Source: DASUFH01 sp036274645
GTDB taxonomy: Bacteria; Acidobacteriota; Terriglobia; 20CM-2-55-15
Direction of reading: 5' to 3'
DNA: 13,622 nt
NCBI GenBank assembly: GCA_036274645.1
Contig: DASUFH010000065.1
Coordinates: forward strand, 1-13,622
Both the position numbers and the translations under genes were made by a program. Under the pieces are notes generated by a model, which saw only the letters and a program-made list of their open reading frames with translations, made no database searches and was not told the origin of the DNA. Positions within the stretch are counted from its first letter, which is position 1; each line of letters begins with the position of its first letter. Below, one piece after another: positions 5,396 through 13,622 of this stretch.

Positions 5396-6898
5396 TTAAT
5401 TTCCGCGCGAACTTTCCGGAGCATCTCCTGGAGCCAACGGCGGCCCGTCCACCGCACAGAACGATCGCGGCGATGTCGGGCCCGCGCATCCCGGCGCCCT
5501 GGAATCCCTGATGGTGATCCAGGCCAGCATGGCGCCCGCGACCATCAATGCGGCCGAGATGATCATCGCGATGCGGAAACCACCATTGAATCGGGAAGCG
5601 TCGCGAAGCGCGTCCCCCGTGAGTCCGGAAACCACCGGCAGAACGGCGACCGCCAGCAGGGAAGCGGTCCGGGCCACCGCGTTGTTCACCCCGGAGGCGA
5701 CACCGGCGTTTTTCGGATCGGCGGCGGCCAGCGCCGTTGCGGTTAACGGCGCGACGGTCGCCGACAGGCCGAGCCCGAAGATGATCACGCCCGGCAGGAC
5801 GTCGGTCAGGTAAGAAACCTCGATCCCGATGCGCGACAGCAGTGTCATTCCTGCCGCCATCATCAGCGGACCTATCGTCATCGGTCGCCGGGGACCTATC
5901 CTTTCGGCCACCTGGCCGGCGCGCGAAGACAACCCGAGCATCAGCGCGGTGACCGGAACCAGGGCCATTCCGGCCAGTAGCGGAGGGTATCCTGCCGCGC
6001 CCTGAAGGTAGACCACCAGCAGGAAGAACAGGACAGACATGGCGCCATACACAATGAACGTCACTGCGTTGACGGCCGAGAACTGCCGCGACGAAAACAG
6101 CCCCAGCGGAACGAGGGGAAGGCTCGCTCGTCGTTCCACGAGAAGGAATGCGGCCAGCGCGCCGACTCCCGACGCGAACGACACGAGCACTGCCGCGGAT
6201 GCGCCCTCGTTGCCGGACGCAATCAGGGCCCAGGTAAGCGCGCCCAATCCGAAGGCGCCAAGAATCGCTCCGAGGACATCGAAATGGACTCCTTTCATCC
6301 AGGGGGCGCGGCTCTCCGGTATGTGGCGTCCGGCTATCCACAACACAACCGCCGCAAGCGGCAGATTGATCCAGAAGACGGTCCTCCATGAACTCCACTC
6401 CACCAGCCAGCCGCCGGCGAGCGGCCCGATTGCCGCCGCGATTCCGCTCAGTCCGGACCATGCTCCGATCGCGCGTCCACGGTCTTTTTCGGCGTAAGAC
6501 ACCTGAATGATGGCGAGGCTCCCCGGAGTCAGCAGCGCTCCGCCTATCCCCTGAAGAGCCCGCGCGGCAATCAGCAGTTCCAGCGTCGATGCCATCGAAC
6601 ACGCCAGGGAAGCCAGCGCAAATATGGCGATGCCGGCTTGAAGCATGCGCCTGCGTCCATAGCGATCCGCCAGCGCGCCTGCGAGCAGGATCAACGACGC
6701 CAGGGACAACGTATACGCGTTCACCGTCCATTGGAGCCCGGCCACTCGGGCGTCCAGTTCGGCGCCGATCGACGGAAGCGCCACATTGACTGCCGTCGCA
6801 TCGAGCATCGCCAGAGCGGACGCGCCGACTGTGCCCGCAAGGATCCACCACGACTGGGAACTTCCCCAGGCAATCACGTCGTTCCGGGTCTGGGTCAT
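5396..6898 (-). CDS. MFS multidrug exporter, DHA2 family (14 helices)
   Basis: Inner-membrane proton-coupled drug/metabolite exporter, 500 residues, the normal length of 14-helix DHA2 proteins (EmrB/QacA type). Diagnostic motifs: D1, LDATAVNVALPSI at 32-44; motif A, GALADRYGRRRM at 74-85 in the loop between helices 2 and 3; motif B, LIAARALQGIGGALLTPGS at 109-127, with the functional Arg; antiporter motif C, GLSGIAAAIGPLAGGW at 149-164. The polar C-terminal tail after the last helix (about 464-500) is Pro/Ser-rich and looks poorly conserved. The ATG is supported by GGAGAGG 8 bases upstream. No membrane-fusion partner such as EmrA is adjacent, so it may work alone. A perfect 26-base palindrome lies in its leader and could be an operator. 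It is divergent from the 7123 gene. Substrate cannot be predicted. Confidence 0.93.
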   Translation of the reverse strand: MTQTRNDVIAWGSSQSWWILAGTVGASALAMLDATAVNVALPSIGAELDARVAGLQWTVNAYTLSLASLILLAGALADRYGRRRMLQAGIAIFALASLACSMASTLELLIAARALQGIGGALLTPGSLAIIQVSYAEKDRGRAIGAWSGLSGIAAAIGPLAGGWLVEWSSWRTVFWINLPLAAVVLWIAGRHIPESRAPWMKGVHFDVLGAILGAFGLGALTWALIASGNEGASAAVLVSFASGVGALAAFLLVERRASLPLVPLGLFSSRQFSAVNAVTFIVYGAMSVLFFLLVVYLQGAAGYPPLLAGMALVPVTALMLGLSSRAGQVAERIGPRRPMTIGPLMMAAGMTLLSRIGIEVSYLTDVLPGVIIFGLGLSATVAPLTATALAAADPKNAGVASGVNNAVARTASLLAVAVLPVVSGLTGDALRDASRFNGGFRIAMIISAALMVAGAMLAWITIRDSRAPGCAGPTSPRSFCAVDGPPLAPGDAPESSRGN

Positions 6899-6922
6899 TC
6901 TCGCCGCCTCTCCATATTTCTC

Positions 6923-6948
6923 GGGGACAGCCTCCGGAGGCTGTCCCC
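6923..6948. repeat. Perfect 26-base palindrome in the MFS leader
   Basis: The 13-base half GGGGACAGCCTCC (6923-6935) is followed directly by its exact reverse complement (6936-6948), with no spacer or mismatch. It lies 24 bases before the MFS start codon and 9 bases before its Shine-Dalgarno. It could be an operator for a dimeric regulator, an RNA hairpin in the leader, or one copy of a dispersed REP-like intergenic palindrome: GGGGACAG...CTGTCCCC repeats are, from memory, common in Acidobacteriota genomes. The window alone cannot separate these. Confidence 0.7.
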
Positions 6949-7072
6949 CATCCCCCGTTTCGTGATCTCATTGCAACGTGAAACTGGACGATCTTCAAGA
7001 CCTTCTGAAGAGCGAGGGCTTTTCGCCAGACGTATGTGTGGCAGGATGGCCCGAACGCGTGTGCTGGTTTTA

Positions 7073-7101
7073 TTGCCAAATCGAGCCTGGTTTCGTAGAG
7101 T
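7073..7101 (+). promoter_or_regulatory. Candidate promoter of the 7123 gene
   Basis: TTGCCA (7073-7078) and TAGAGT (7096-7101) are separated by exactly 17 bases and the -10 ends 21 bases before the ATG. This is the best sigma-70-like promoter in the window. A Shine-Dalgarno (GGAG) lies between it and the ATG. Confidence 0.55.
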
Positions 7102-7122
7102 AACGACCAGATCGGAGAATCC

Positions 7123-8028
7123 ATGAAGACTCGACTTTGCCTGTTGGCGGTCGCGCTTGCCGCGACCTTCTCGATTGTCTATGCGGAAGATGGAGACGTG
7201 GGGGGGAAATGGTCCGCGGATTCCGGCGCCCCGTTACGGGATGCCGGCGCCGGCGGCGCTGGGGGCGGTTGCTTTCGTGGCGCGCCCGGCAGCCTTTGCC
7301 CCGACGCGGGATTCCGATTGGGCGCCGTCCGGGCGGCAGAATTGAATCTTTCCGTTAATCGCAAGGACGGCAGACTGACGGGGTCGATCGTCTTTCCTTC
7401 CGGAAGCTTCCTTGCCCCCGGCAACAGCTGCGGCAAGCTCAAGATCGAGGAAGGACGGGTCACGGGACAGGCTTTTTCCTTCACGACCTACCGGTCCGTC
7501 AACGGTTCCCGCATTCCCGCTCACTGGCTGGGAGAGATCACCGACACCGGCGTCATGACATTGCGGACGTTCGATACCCTGCCGTGCAATACCGGACGAG
7601 CCGGTATCTCCGAACTGACGGGAAGACCCGTGCTGATTTCCGCAACGGGCCTCGACGGTGATTTTCTGGTTTATCGGAGAGGGGATGCTTCGGAAAAGAG
7701 CAAAGAGACTCCATCGGCCGGTCCGGCCGGCAAGTGGTGGACGACGGATAACGGCCGGCTGACGGCCCTCTCCTTCAAAGTGGGAACCGATGGCAAACTC
7801 ACCGGCTCCGTGAACGTATGCGGTGTGTCCGAGATGAAGGTCGAGGAAGGACTGGTGGCGGGGCGGTCGTTTACGTTCACGACTGAGAGGAAAGCGAATT
7901 CGATCGGGCTGCAACAGGCCTGGAGCGGGGAAGTGGTGAATGATCGCGCGCTGCGCGTCGCTTCTTCAAGCGACACGCCGTGCCGTTTCCCTTCTTCCAC
8001 GACCCTGGTCTTTACGCGCTCGAAATGA
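7123..8028 (+). CDS. Exported protein with a duplicated domain, function unknown
   Basis: 301 residues with a clear signal peptide (MKTRLCLLAVALAATFSIVYA, cleavage before Glu22). The mature protein contains two copies of one domain of roughly 85-110 residues. Copy 1 starts near GGKW at 27-30 and continues at 74-186; copy 2 covers about 202-300. Shared landmarks: KW; LNLSVNRKDGRLTGSI against LSFKVGTDGKLTGSV; KIEEGRVTGQAFSFTT against KVEEGLVAGRSFTFTT; WLGEI against WSGEV; LPC against TPC; FLVYRR against LVFTRS. Each copy has two Cys (103/155 and 233/287), possible disulfides. The pattern suggests small beta-barrel or sandwich repeats like many acidobacterial exported hypotheticals. Copy 1 has an extra Gly/Ala-rich stretch at about 36-72 with Cys50 and Cys59. 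The start is supported by GGAG 5 bases upstream and a good promoter. It appears monocistronic, ending in a terminator. Confidence 0.82.
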   Translation: MKTRLCLLAVALAATFSIVYAEDGDVGGKWSADSGAPLRDAGAGGAGGGCFRGAPGSLCPDAGFRLGAVRAAELNLSVNRKDGRLTGSIVFPSGSFLAPGNSCGKLKIEEGRVTGQAFSFTTYRSVNGSRIPAHWLGEITDTGVMTLRTFDTLPCNTGRAGISELTGRPVLISATGLDGDFLVYRRGDASEKSKETPSAGPAGKWWTTDNGRLTALSFKVGTDGKLTGSVNVCGVSEMKVEEGLVAGRSFTFTTERKANSIGLQQAWSGEVVNDRALRVASSSDTPCRFPSSTTLVFTRSK

Positions 8029-8040
8029 GCGCGTAATTTT
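8012..8040 (+). terminator. Intrinsic terminator of the 7123 gene
   Basis: TTACGCGCTC (8012-8021) pairs perfectly with GAGCGCGTAA (8027-8036) around the 5-base loop GAAAT, followed by TTTT at 8037-8040. The stem includes the stop codon (8026-8028). The opposite strand has no equivalent T-run, so it mainly serves the plus-strand gene, insulating it from the convergent TolC gene 20 bases further on. Confidence 0.85.
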
Positions 8041-8059
8041 CCCGGAGGTTACTTCTTCG

Positions 8060-9817
8060 TCACTTCTTGGCCGGGGCGCCGCCCGTTGCCCCGCGGCCCG
8101 AACCGGGCAGGTTCAATGTTTTGTCGATGTCGATATTGCGCTTTTTGAGCGTCTGCCCGGTGGCGCGTTCGTAATCCACCAGCGCCTTGGCGTAATTCAC
8201 CAGAGCCGCAATCTCGTTGGTCTTGGCCTGGAGCAGATTCCGCTGCTCCTCGAGCACAAACCGGATCGTCGACGCGCCCAGGTCGAACTTCTTCTGCTCC
8301 GCCTCGAGCGTACGTTCCGCCAGTTCCCGCGTCTTACGGGCGGCCTCGATACCCGCTTTGCTTGTTTCCACAGCCGTGATCGAGTTGCGAACCTCCAGTG
8401 AGATCTGTTGCGCGGTGGAGTCGAGGCGGCTTTCCGTCGTTCGGCGCTCGGTATAGGCTCGCGCATATTCGGCCTGCTGCGAACGGTTGCGCAGCGGAAT
8501 CTGGACGTTTACGCCGACGCTGAACCCGGGATAGCCGAAGCTGAACAACTGCCCCAGCGAGTTCAGGACGCCTCCTTCGTTCACCGCGATGACCGGAGCG
8601 CCCGGCCCGAAGCCGTTCCGTAGTGTCTCCTTGCCGCCGACGCCGTTCTGGTTGAACGTCACAAACGCGTCGATCTGAGGCAGCAGCTGATTCCGCTGAT
8701 AGTCCAGCGCAAGATCGCGGTTCCGCAATTCGTAGTCGATCTGACGCATCTCCGGGCGATTTTCCAGAGCCAGCTTGATGGCGAGTTCCGGTCCCAGAAT
8801 ATCGGCCGGCTCCGGAGCGTTGGCGTTGTCCAGCGGGGTGACGCCGGCGAGTGTCATGCCGGGATCGGGTCGGTTCGAGATCAGTTTCTTGATCTGGTCC
8901 TCAGTCAGTTGCTGTGTGCCCACCGCCTTGACGACATCGAGATTGCGGGAAGCGACTTCCTTTTCCGCCTGAACGACATCAATCGGGGCCAGTGTGCCGA
9001 TGGCGACCTGCCGCTGATTGTCGGTCAGAGTCTTGTTGGCCAGAGCGAGCGACTCGCGTTTCACTTTGAGATCTTCCGCCGTGAACACGAGGTCCCAGTA
9101 CGACTTCTCGGCCTGCGTGACGAGTTCGATTACCTGGCGCTCAAACTGAACTTCCGAAATCTCTTCATTATTTCTGGCCACGCGGATCTGATACATGTTC
9201 GCCGATCGGCCATAGTCCCGCAGCAGATGCTGGGTAGCGGAATAACGGATCAGACCGGTCCATGCGGGATTGAACGTATTGAAGATGTTGTTCGACGACG
9301 CGCGGATCAGGCTGGCGTCCACGGCGAACTGGGTTCCGGTCGGCAGGTTCTGGGTGAGGCCGGCGGTCAGGCTGAGCTGCGTCTGACTGACCGGTTCCGT
9401 GCCGGTCAACTGGGACCGGCTGGGCGACTTGTCGTGAGATATCGACGCCCCGAAGCGAGCGGTCGGCTCGAAGGGGCGATAAGCGGTATCGACGAGCAGT
9501 TGTGTGGAGTAAGGGCCGAGACGATCCACCACGATGTCGAGGTTGTTGCGCAGCGTCAGTTCAATGACATCCCCGACACCCAGTTGCAGCGCGCCTCCAC
9601 GGATATAGTTCTCCAGCGATGTCTGGCTGACCATCGGCTCCGGCAGCGTAATCGGCGCCGGCCGGTACTTGTTCATGAACTTGTACCGTTCGAGAAACTC
9701 CTCCACCCGGCTCTTCTGCGCGGCGGCGGGCGAAACAAACGCCAGAGCCAGAAGCGCCGTCAGGATGGCCCGGGTTGAGGCCAGTCTGGAGACAAAGAGA
9801 CACACGCTGTTTTTCAT
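8060..9817 (-). CDS. TolC-family outer-membrane efflux protein
   Basis: Outer-membrane channel-tunnel that docks with the adaptor and transporter encoded upstream. It has 585 residues, longer than E. coli TolC (about 490), with extra sequence at the N-terminus and a Lys/Gly/Ala tail. A long signal sequence (Arg11 and Arg16, then LTALLALAFVSPAAA) predicts cleavage before Gln34. The two outer-membrane-efflux repeats are visible: about 78-310 (LGVGDVIELTLRNNLDI ... RQVAIGTLAPIDVVQAEKEV) and about 343-560 (LAIKLALENRPEMRQIDYEL ... KFDLGASTIRFVLEEQRNLL). The long Gln/Ala/Glu-rich helices form the periplasmic coiled coils. The ATG follows GAGGA by 7 bases. It is the last gene of the four-gene minus-strand operon, 30 bases after the permease, and ends 20 bases from the terminator of the convergent 7123 gene. 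Confidence 0.93.
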   Translation of the reverse strand: MKNSVCLFVSRLASTRAILTALLALAFVSPAAAQKSRVEEFLERYKFMNKYRPAPITLPEPMVSQTSLENYIRGGALQLGVGDVIELTLRNNLDIVVDRLGPYSTQLLVDTAYRPFEPTARFGASISHDKSPSRSQLTGTEPVSQTQLSLTAGLTQNLPTGTQFAVDASLIRASSNNIFNTFNPAWTGLIRYSATQHLLRDYGRSANMYQIRVARNNEEISEVQFERQVIELVTQAEKSYWDLVFTAEDLKVKRESLALANKTLTDNQRQVAIGTLAPIDVVQAEKEVASRNLDVVKAVGTQQLTEDQIKKLISNRPDPGMTLAGVTPLDNANAPEPADILGPELAIKLALENRPEMRQIDYELRNRDLALDYQRNQLLPQIDAFVTFNQNGVGGKETLRNGFGPGAPVIAVNEGGVLNSLGQLFSFGYPGFSVGVNVQIPLRNRSQQAEYARAYTERRTTESRLDSTAQQISLEVRNSITAVETSKAGIEAARKTRELAERTLEAEQKKFDLGASTIRFVLEEQRNLLQAKTNEIAALVNYAKALVDYERATGQTLKKRNIDIDKTLNLPGSGRGATGGAPAKK

Positions 9818-9847
9818 TGCGAAATCCTCACCATAACAATCAATGGT

Positions 9848-11066
9848 TCATTCGTACCGCAGGGCTTCAATGGGATCCATTGCGGCGGCCTTGTGCGCGG
9901 GGTAGTAGCCGAAGAAGAGACCGATCGCAGTCGCGAAGCCAAAAGACACCAATACGGACGCCGGCGACACCAGCGTCGGCCAGCCCAGTCCGCGCGAGAT
10001 CGCGGCCGCCGCCCCGCCGCCCAGGATGATGCCGATCGCGCCGCCCATCAGGCTCAGTACCAGCGATTCGGTCAGGAACTGCAGGCGGATATAGCCGGGG
10101 CGCGCGCCCACCGCCATTCGGATACCGATTTCCCGGGTGCGCTCGGTGACTGACACGAGCATGATATTCATGATCCCGATGCCGCCCACCACCAGCGAAA
10201 TGCCGGCGATGCTGCCCAGCAGAATGGTGAGCAACGTCGTGATCTGTTGCTGGGTCTGGGCGACATCCTGCATGTTCCGGATCGTAAAGTCGTCGTCTCC
10301 GTTGGCAGGAATCCGGTGCCGCTGCCGCAGCAACTCCTTGATCTGACGCTCGGCGATCGCCGCGCCGGCAGGGCTGTTGCTGGTGACCATGCCCTGATTG
10401 ACGGATGGGACGGTCTGGCCAAGCAGCTTGCGCTGGATCGCGGTGTACGGCGCGACCGCAGTATCGTCCTGATCCTGGCCGACCATCGACTGTCCCTTGG
10501 CGCTGAGCACGCCCACCACGCGGAAGGGCAGATTGCGCACCCGGATCATCTCTCCGATCGGATTCGCGCCCGCAAACAGTTTGTCGGCCACTGTCTTGCC
10601 CAGCACAATGACGCGCGCCGCGGAACGGACATCCGCGTCCGTGAAGAATTCTCCCTGATCAATGGCCCAGCTGCGGATCATGGGAAACTTTTCGTTGGAG
10701 CCCTGGACCTGCACGTACCAGTTCTGATTTCCAAAAATGAGCTGGGAGTTTGCGCGAACCATCGGGGTGGCCGCGGTGACGGTGGGGATTTCACGCTCGA
10801 TCGCGATCATGTCGTCATCCGTGAGCGAATTCCCCGAGCCCGCGCCCTGGCTGACGCCGCCCCAGGTGTTGCCGCGTCCGGACTGGTTGTTGCCGGGCTG
10901 GATCTGCAGGATGTTGCTCCCCATGCTGCTGATCTGGTCCTGCACCATCGCCTGCGCGCCCTGTCCGATCGACACCATGGCGATTACCGCGCCCACGCCG
11001 ATGATGATGCCCAGCATGGTCAGGGCGGACCGCATCTTGTTGCGCCCGAGAGCGCGTACCGCAATT

Positions 11067-11089
<23 letters not shown>
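9848..11089 (-). CDS. MacB/FtsX-type ABC transporter permease
   Basis: Inner-membrane permease of the MacB/LolE/FtsX superfamily, 413 residues. Residues 1-43 hold the conserved start (FRIAVRALGRNKMRSALTML, then the first helix with GIIIGVGAVIAMVSIG). A periplasmic domain of about 240 residues (MacB-type core, with VLGKTVADKLFAGANPIGE and FRVVGVL) follows. The FtsX segment has three helices at about 287-312, 342-365 and 378-396, separated by the signature ERTREIGIRMAVGAR at 316-330, which contacts the ATPase. The C-terminal KAAAMDPIEALRYE is typical. Unlike Proteobacterial MacB, the ATPase is a separate upstream gene. Its start overlaps the ATPase end by 23 bases, so coupled translation is likely. 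It should use ATP-driven mechanical movement to push periplasmic substrate through the TolC channel. Substrate (macrolide, peptide, lipid or siderophore) is unknown. Confidence 0.94.
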
Positions 11090-11889
<800 letters not shown>

Positions 11890-11906
<17 letters not shown>

Positions 11907-13605
11907 GCCGGCCTCCTCCACGGTTCTGCTGCAGGAACGGAATGGTCGTGGTGTTCTGCTGGCGCTGCGCGGTCGCGATATTGTCTCCGGTGATCAACAG
12001 GTCTCCCGGCTTCAGGTCCCCCTGGATCAGTTCCGAGAACGATCCGTCGGTGATGCCGGTCGTGATCTGACGCGCTTCCGGTTTCTGCTGCGCATTCAGG
12101 ATCCAGACGGTTCCTGGCTTTTCGACGCGTTTCTTGGGCGCGACAAAGCGCATCTTGTCGGACGGATCCCACAGCTGGCCCGGCGCAAGCTGCCCGCCGG
12201 CGGCCCGGGTGGTTGCGGTCTGAGCCGGTACGGGATTGTCCCCGGCAGCGCCGGCGCCGGCGTCGGCGCCGTTGTTCCAGTCTGCCGCGCTGCCTTCAGC
12301 GAACGCGTTTCCACGTCCTCCGCCGCCCCGTCGACCCGAGCCACGGCCGCTACCGGGATTCCTCTCACCGCCTGGCGCGCCGCCTTCACCCGGAGCCGCC
12401 GCCTGGACGGTTTCCGCGCCGGGCGCCGGCGCCGGATTTCCAGTTTGGGCGGGGTTCGCTCCATTGGCGTCGCCGCCCCGACTGCCGCGGCGGCCGCGGC
12501 CGCCGTTTTGCTGGCCTTCGGGCGCATAGCGCAACGCCGCGTTGGGTATCCGGAGGACGTCGTCGCGTTCATCGACTATAAACGTGATATTCGCGGTCAT
12601 TCCGGGACGCAACTTCATCGCGCGGTTGTCGATCATCAGGATCACGCTGTAGGTGACCACGTTCTGCACTGTCTGCGGGCTCAGCCGGATTTCCGAGATG
12701 CGCGCGTTGAATGTCTCTCCAGGATAGGCGTCCACCGTGAACTTCACATTGTCGGCCGAAGAGATGTTGCCGATGTCCGCTTCGTCCACACTGGCGTTCA
12801 CCTGCATGCGGCCCAGATCGTTGGCGATCGTAAACAACGTCGGCGCCTGCATGCTCGCCGCCAGCGTCTGGCCGACGTCAATGCTGCGGGAAATCACAAC
12901 GCCGTCCACCGGGGAATAGATGTTCGTATATTCGAGATTCAACCGCGCCCGTTCCAGATCCGCCTGCGCCTGATCGAGCTGCGCTCTGGCCTGCTCCACC
13001 CCGGCCGCCGCCGATGCGCTTTGCGCTTCGACCTGCACGAGCGAGGCGGCCGCCTGCTCGTATTTGGCCGCGGCGGAATCGGCGTTGGCTTTCGAGGTGT
13101 CGTAGTCGTTACGCGAGATCAACCCCTTGCGATCGAGTTCCTGCGAACGCTGGAATATCGTGGCCGAATTGTCCTTCGCTACCCGCGCCGCCTCGAGATT
13201 CGCCTTCGCGCTGAGCACGTTCGCGGCGTTCGTCTTGATTTCCACTTCGGCGTTGCGTACACGCGCCTGGGCTGCCGTGACGTTGGCCCTGGAGTTCTCG
13301 ACCTGCGCGTCAAACGTCCGGGGATCGAGTTTCGCCAGCAGTTGTCCGCGTTTGACCATGGAGTTGAAGTCCGCGTGAAGCTCCAGCACCTGGCCGGAGA
13401 CCTGGCTGCCCACCTGGACGGTCACGAGTGTCTGGACCACTCCGGTGGCGTTCACGACGTTCCGAATGGACCCCTGGTCCACTGCGGTCGTCAGATATGC
13501 GGCGGAACCGTCCCCACCGGATCGCGCGTAAAGGTAGACCGCCGCAGACACCACGCCCGCGAGAACCAGCAGCCATAAGCCCGTTTTCAATCGTGACATT
13601 GCCAT
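11890..13605 (-). CDS. MacA/HlyD-like periplasmic adaptor (RND/MFP family)
   Basis: Periplasmic adaptor bridging the MacB-type transporter and the TolC channel, 571 residues against about 370-400 for typical MacA. Order of parts: membrane anchor helix at 8-25; first lipoyl half at about 55-95 (VQVGSQVSGQVLELHADFNS, VKRGQLLAKLD); long alpha-hairpin coiled coil at about 98-225, rich in Ala/Gln/Asn; second lipoyl half at 228-262 (IYSPVDGVVISRSIDVGQTL); beta-barrel at about 265-345 (RPGMTANITFIV); membrane-proximal domain resuming at 497-548 (PGTVWILN, ITTGITDGSFSELIQGDLKPGD). A Gly/Arg/Pro/Ala-rich stretch of about 115 residues (364-478) interrupts the last domain, and the chain ends in RGGGRRGGGF. 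The ATG at 13605 (or 13599) has no Shine-Dalgarno; TAGAAT 10 bases upstream suggests a nearly leaderless mRNA. First visible gene of the efflux operon. Confidence 0.94.
11912..11919 (-). promoter_or_regulatory. Strong Shine-Dalgarno deciding the ATPase start
   Basis: GGAGGAGG on the minus strand, followed by CCGGC and GTG at 11906-11904. It lies inside the final codons of the adaptor gene. The alternative GTG at 11921 directly abuts this site and is therefore less likely to be the start. Confidence 0.65.
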
Positions 13606-13615
13606 AAGAGTTCAC

Positions 13616-13621
13616 ATTCTA
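13616..13621 (-). promoter_or_regulatory. Candidate -10 box of the efflux operon
   Basis: TAGAAT on the minus strand lies 10 bases before the adaptor ATG. The -35 region is outside the window, so the call cannot be completed. The absence of a Shine-Dalgarno in the intervening GTGAACTCTT fits a leaderless or nearly leaderless transcript. Confidence 0.3.
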
Positions 13622-13622
13622 A

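Noticed and set aside
6992..7011. Inverted repeat TCTTCA...TGAAGA in the MFS/7123 spacer.
   Set aside because: Only 6 bases per arm with an 8-base spacer; expected by chance and not tied to a promoter position.
5385..7124. A 579-codon minus-strand frame overlapping the MFS gene.
   Set aside because: Its translation is Arg/Gly-rich without motifs, while the overlapping frame 5396-6898 carries every DHA2 motif.
12247..12500. GC-rich repetitive DNA that could be taken for a repeat array.
   Set aside because: It is the in-frame Gly/Arg/Pro/Ala segment of the adaptor, with irregular units; not a CRISPR or satellite array.

Overview
The window looks like chromosomal DNA from a high-GC Gram-negative bacterium, most probably an Acidobacteriota (Solibacter/Bryobacter-like or Vicinamibacteria-like). 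This is inferred, not searched: the evidence is the style of the secreted hypothetical proteins, the Gly/Arg-rich insertion in the efflux adaptor, and a split MacB-type transporter with a very long TolC partner. No phage, plasmid, integrase, CRISPR or RNA gene was seen.

Layout. At the left edge, on the minus strand, lies the N-terminal third of lepA (elongation factor 4). It overlaps by 23 bases the end of a ROK-family sugar kinase, so the two are probably co-transcribed. A 312-base divergent spacer follows, with four copies of GGGCGGTC, an imperfect hairpin and a -10-like box. It leads to a plus-strand gene for a secreted protein of unknown function (1806-2648). This gene converges, across a long imperfect hairpin, on a minus-strand gene for a second secreted or lipid-anchored protein (2806-3519). 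Next on the minus strand are an outer-membrane barrel protein with a periplasmic coiled coil (3676-5307) and a 14-helix DHA2-type MFS drug exporter (5396-6898). The exporter leader carries a perfect 26-base palindrome. A divergent plus-strand gene (7123-8028) encodes an exported protein made of two copies of one domain and ends in a clear intrinsic terminator.

The right 40% is one minus-strand operon for a tripartite MacAB-TolC-like efflux or secretion machine. Its order is periplasmic adaptor, ATPase, FtsX/MacB-type permease, TolC-family channel. The first three genes overlap each other and the last follows after 30 bases, so the four products probably assemble in fixed ratio. With the MFS exporter and the barrel protein, much of the window concerns envelope transport.

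I do not see a clearly new multi-gene system. The best leads are the GGGCGGTC cluster, the 26-base palindrome before the MFS gene, the domain-duplicated exported protein, the 1806-2648 family, and the long low-complexity insertion in the adaptor.
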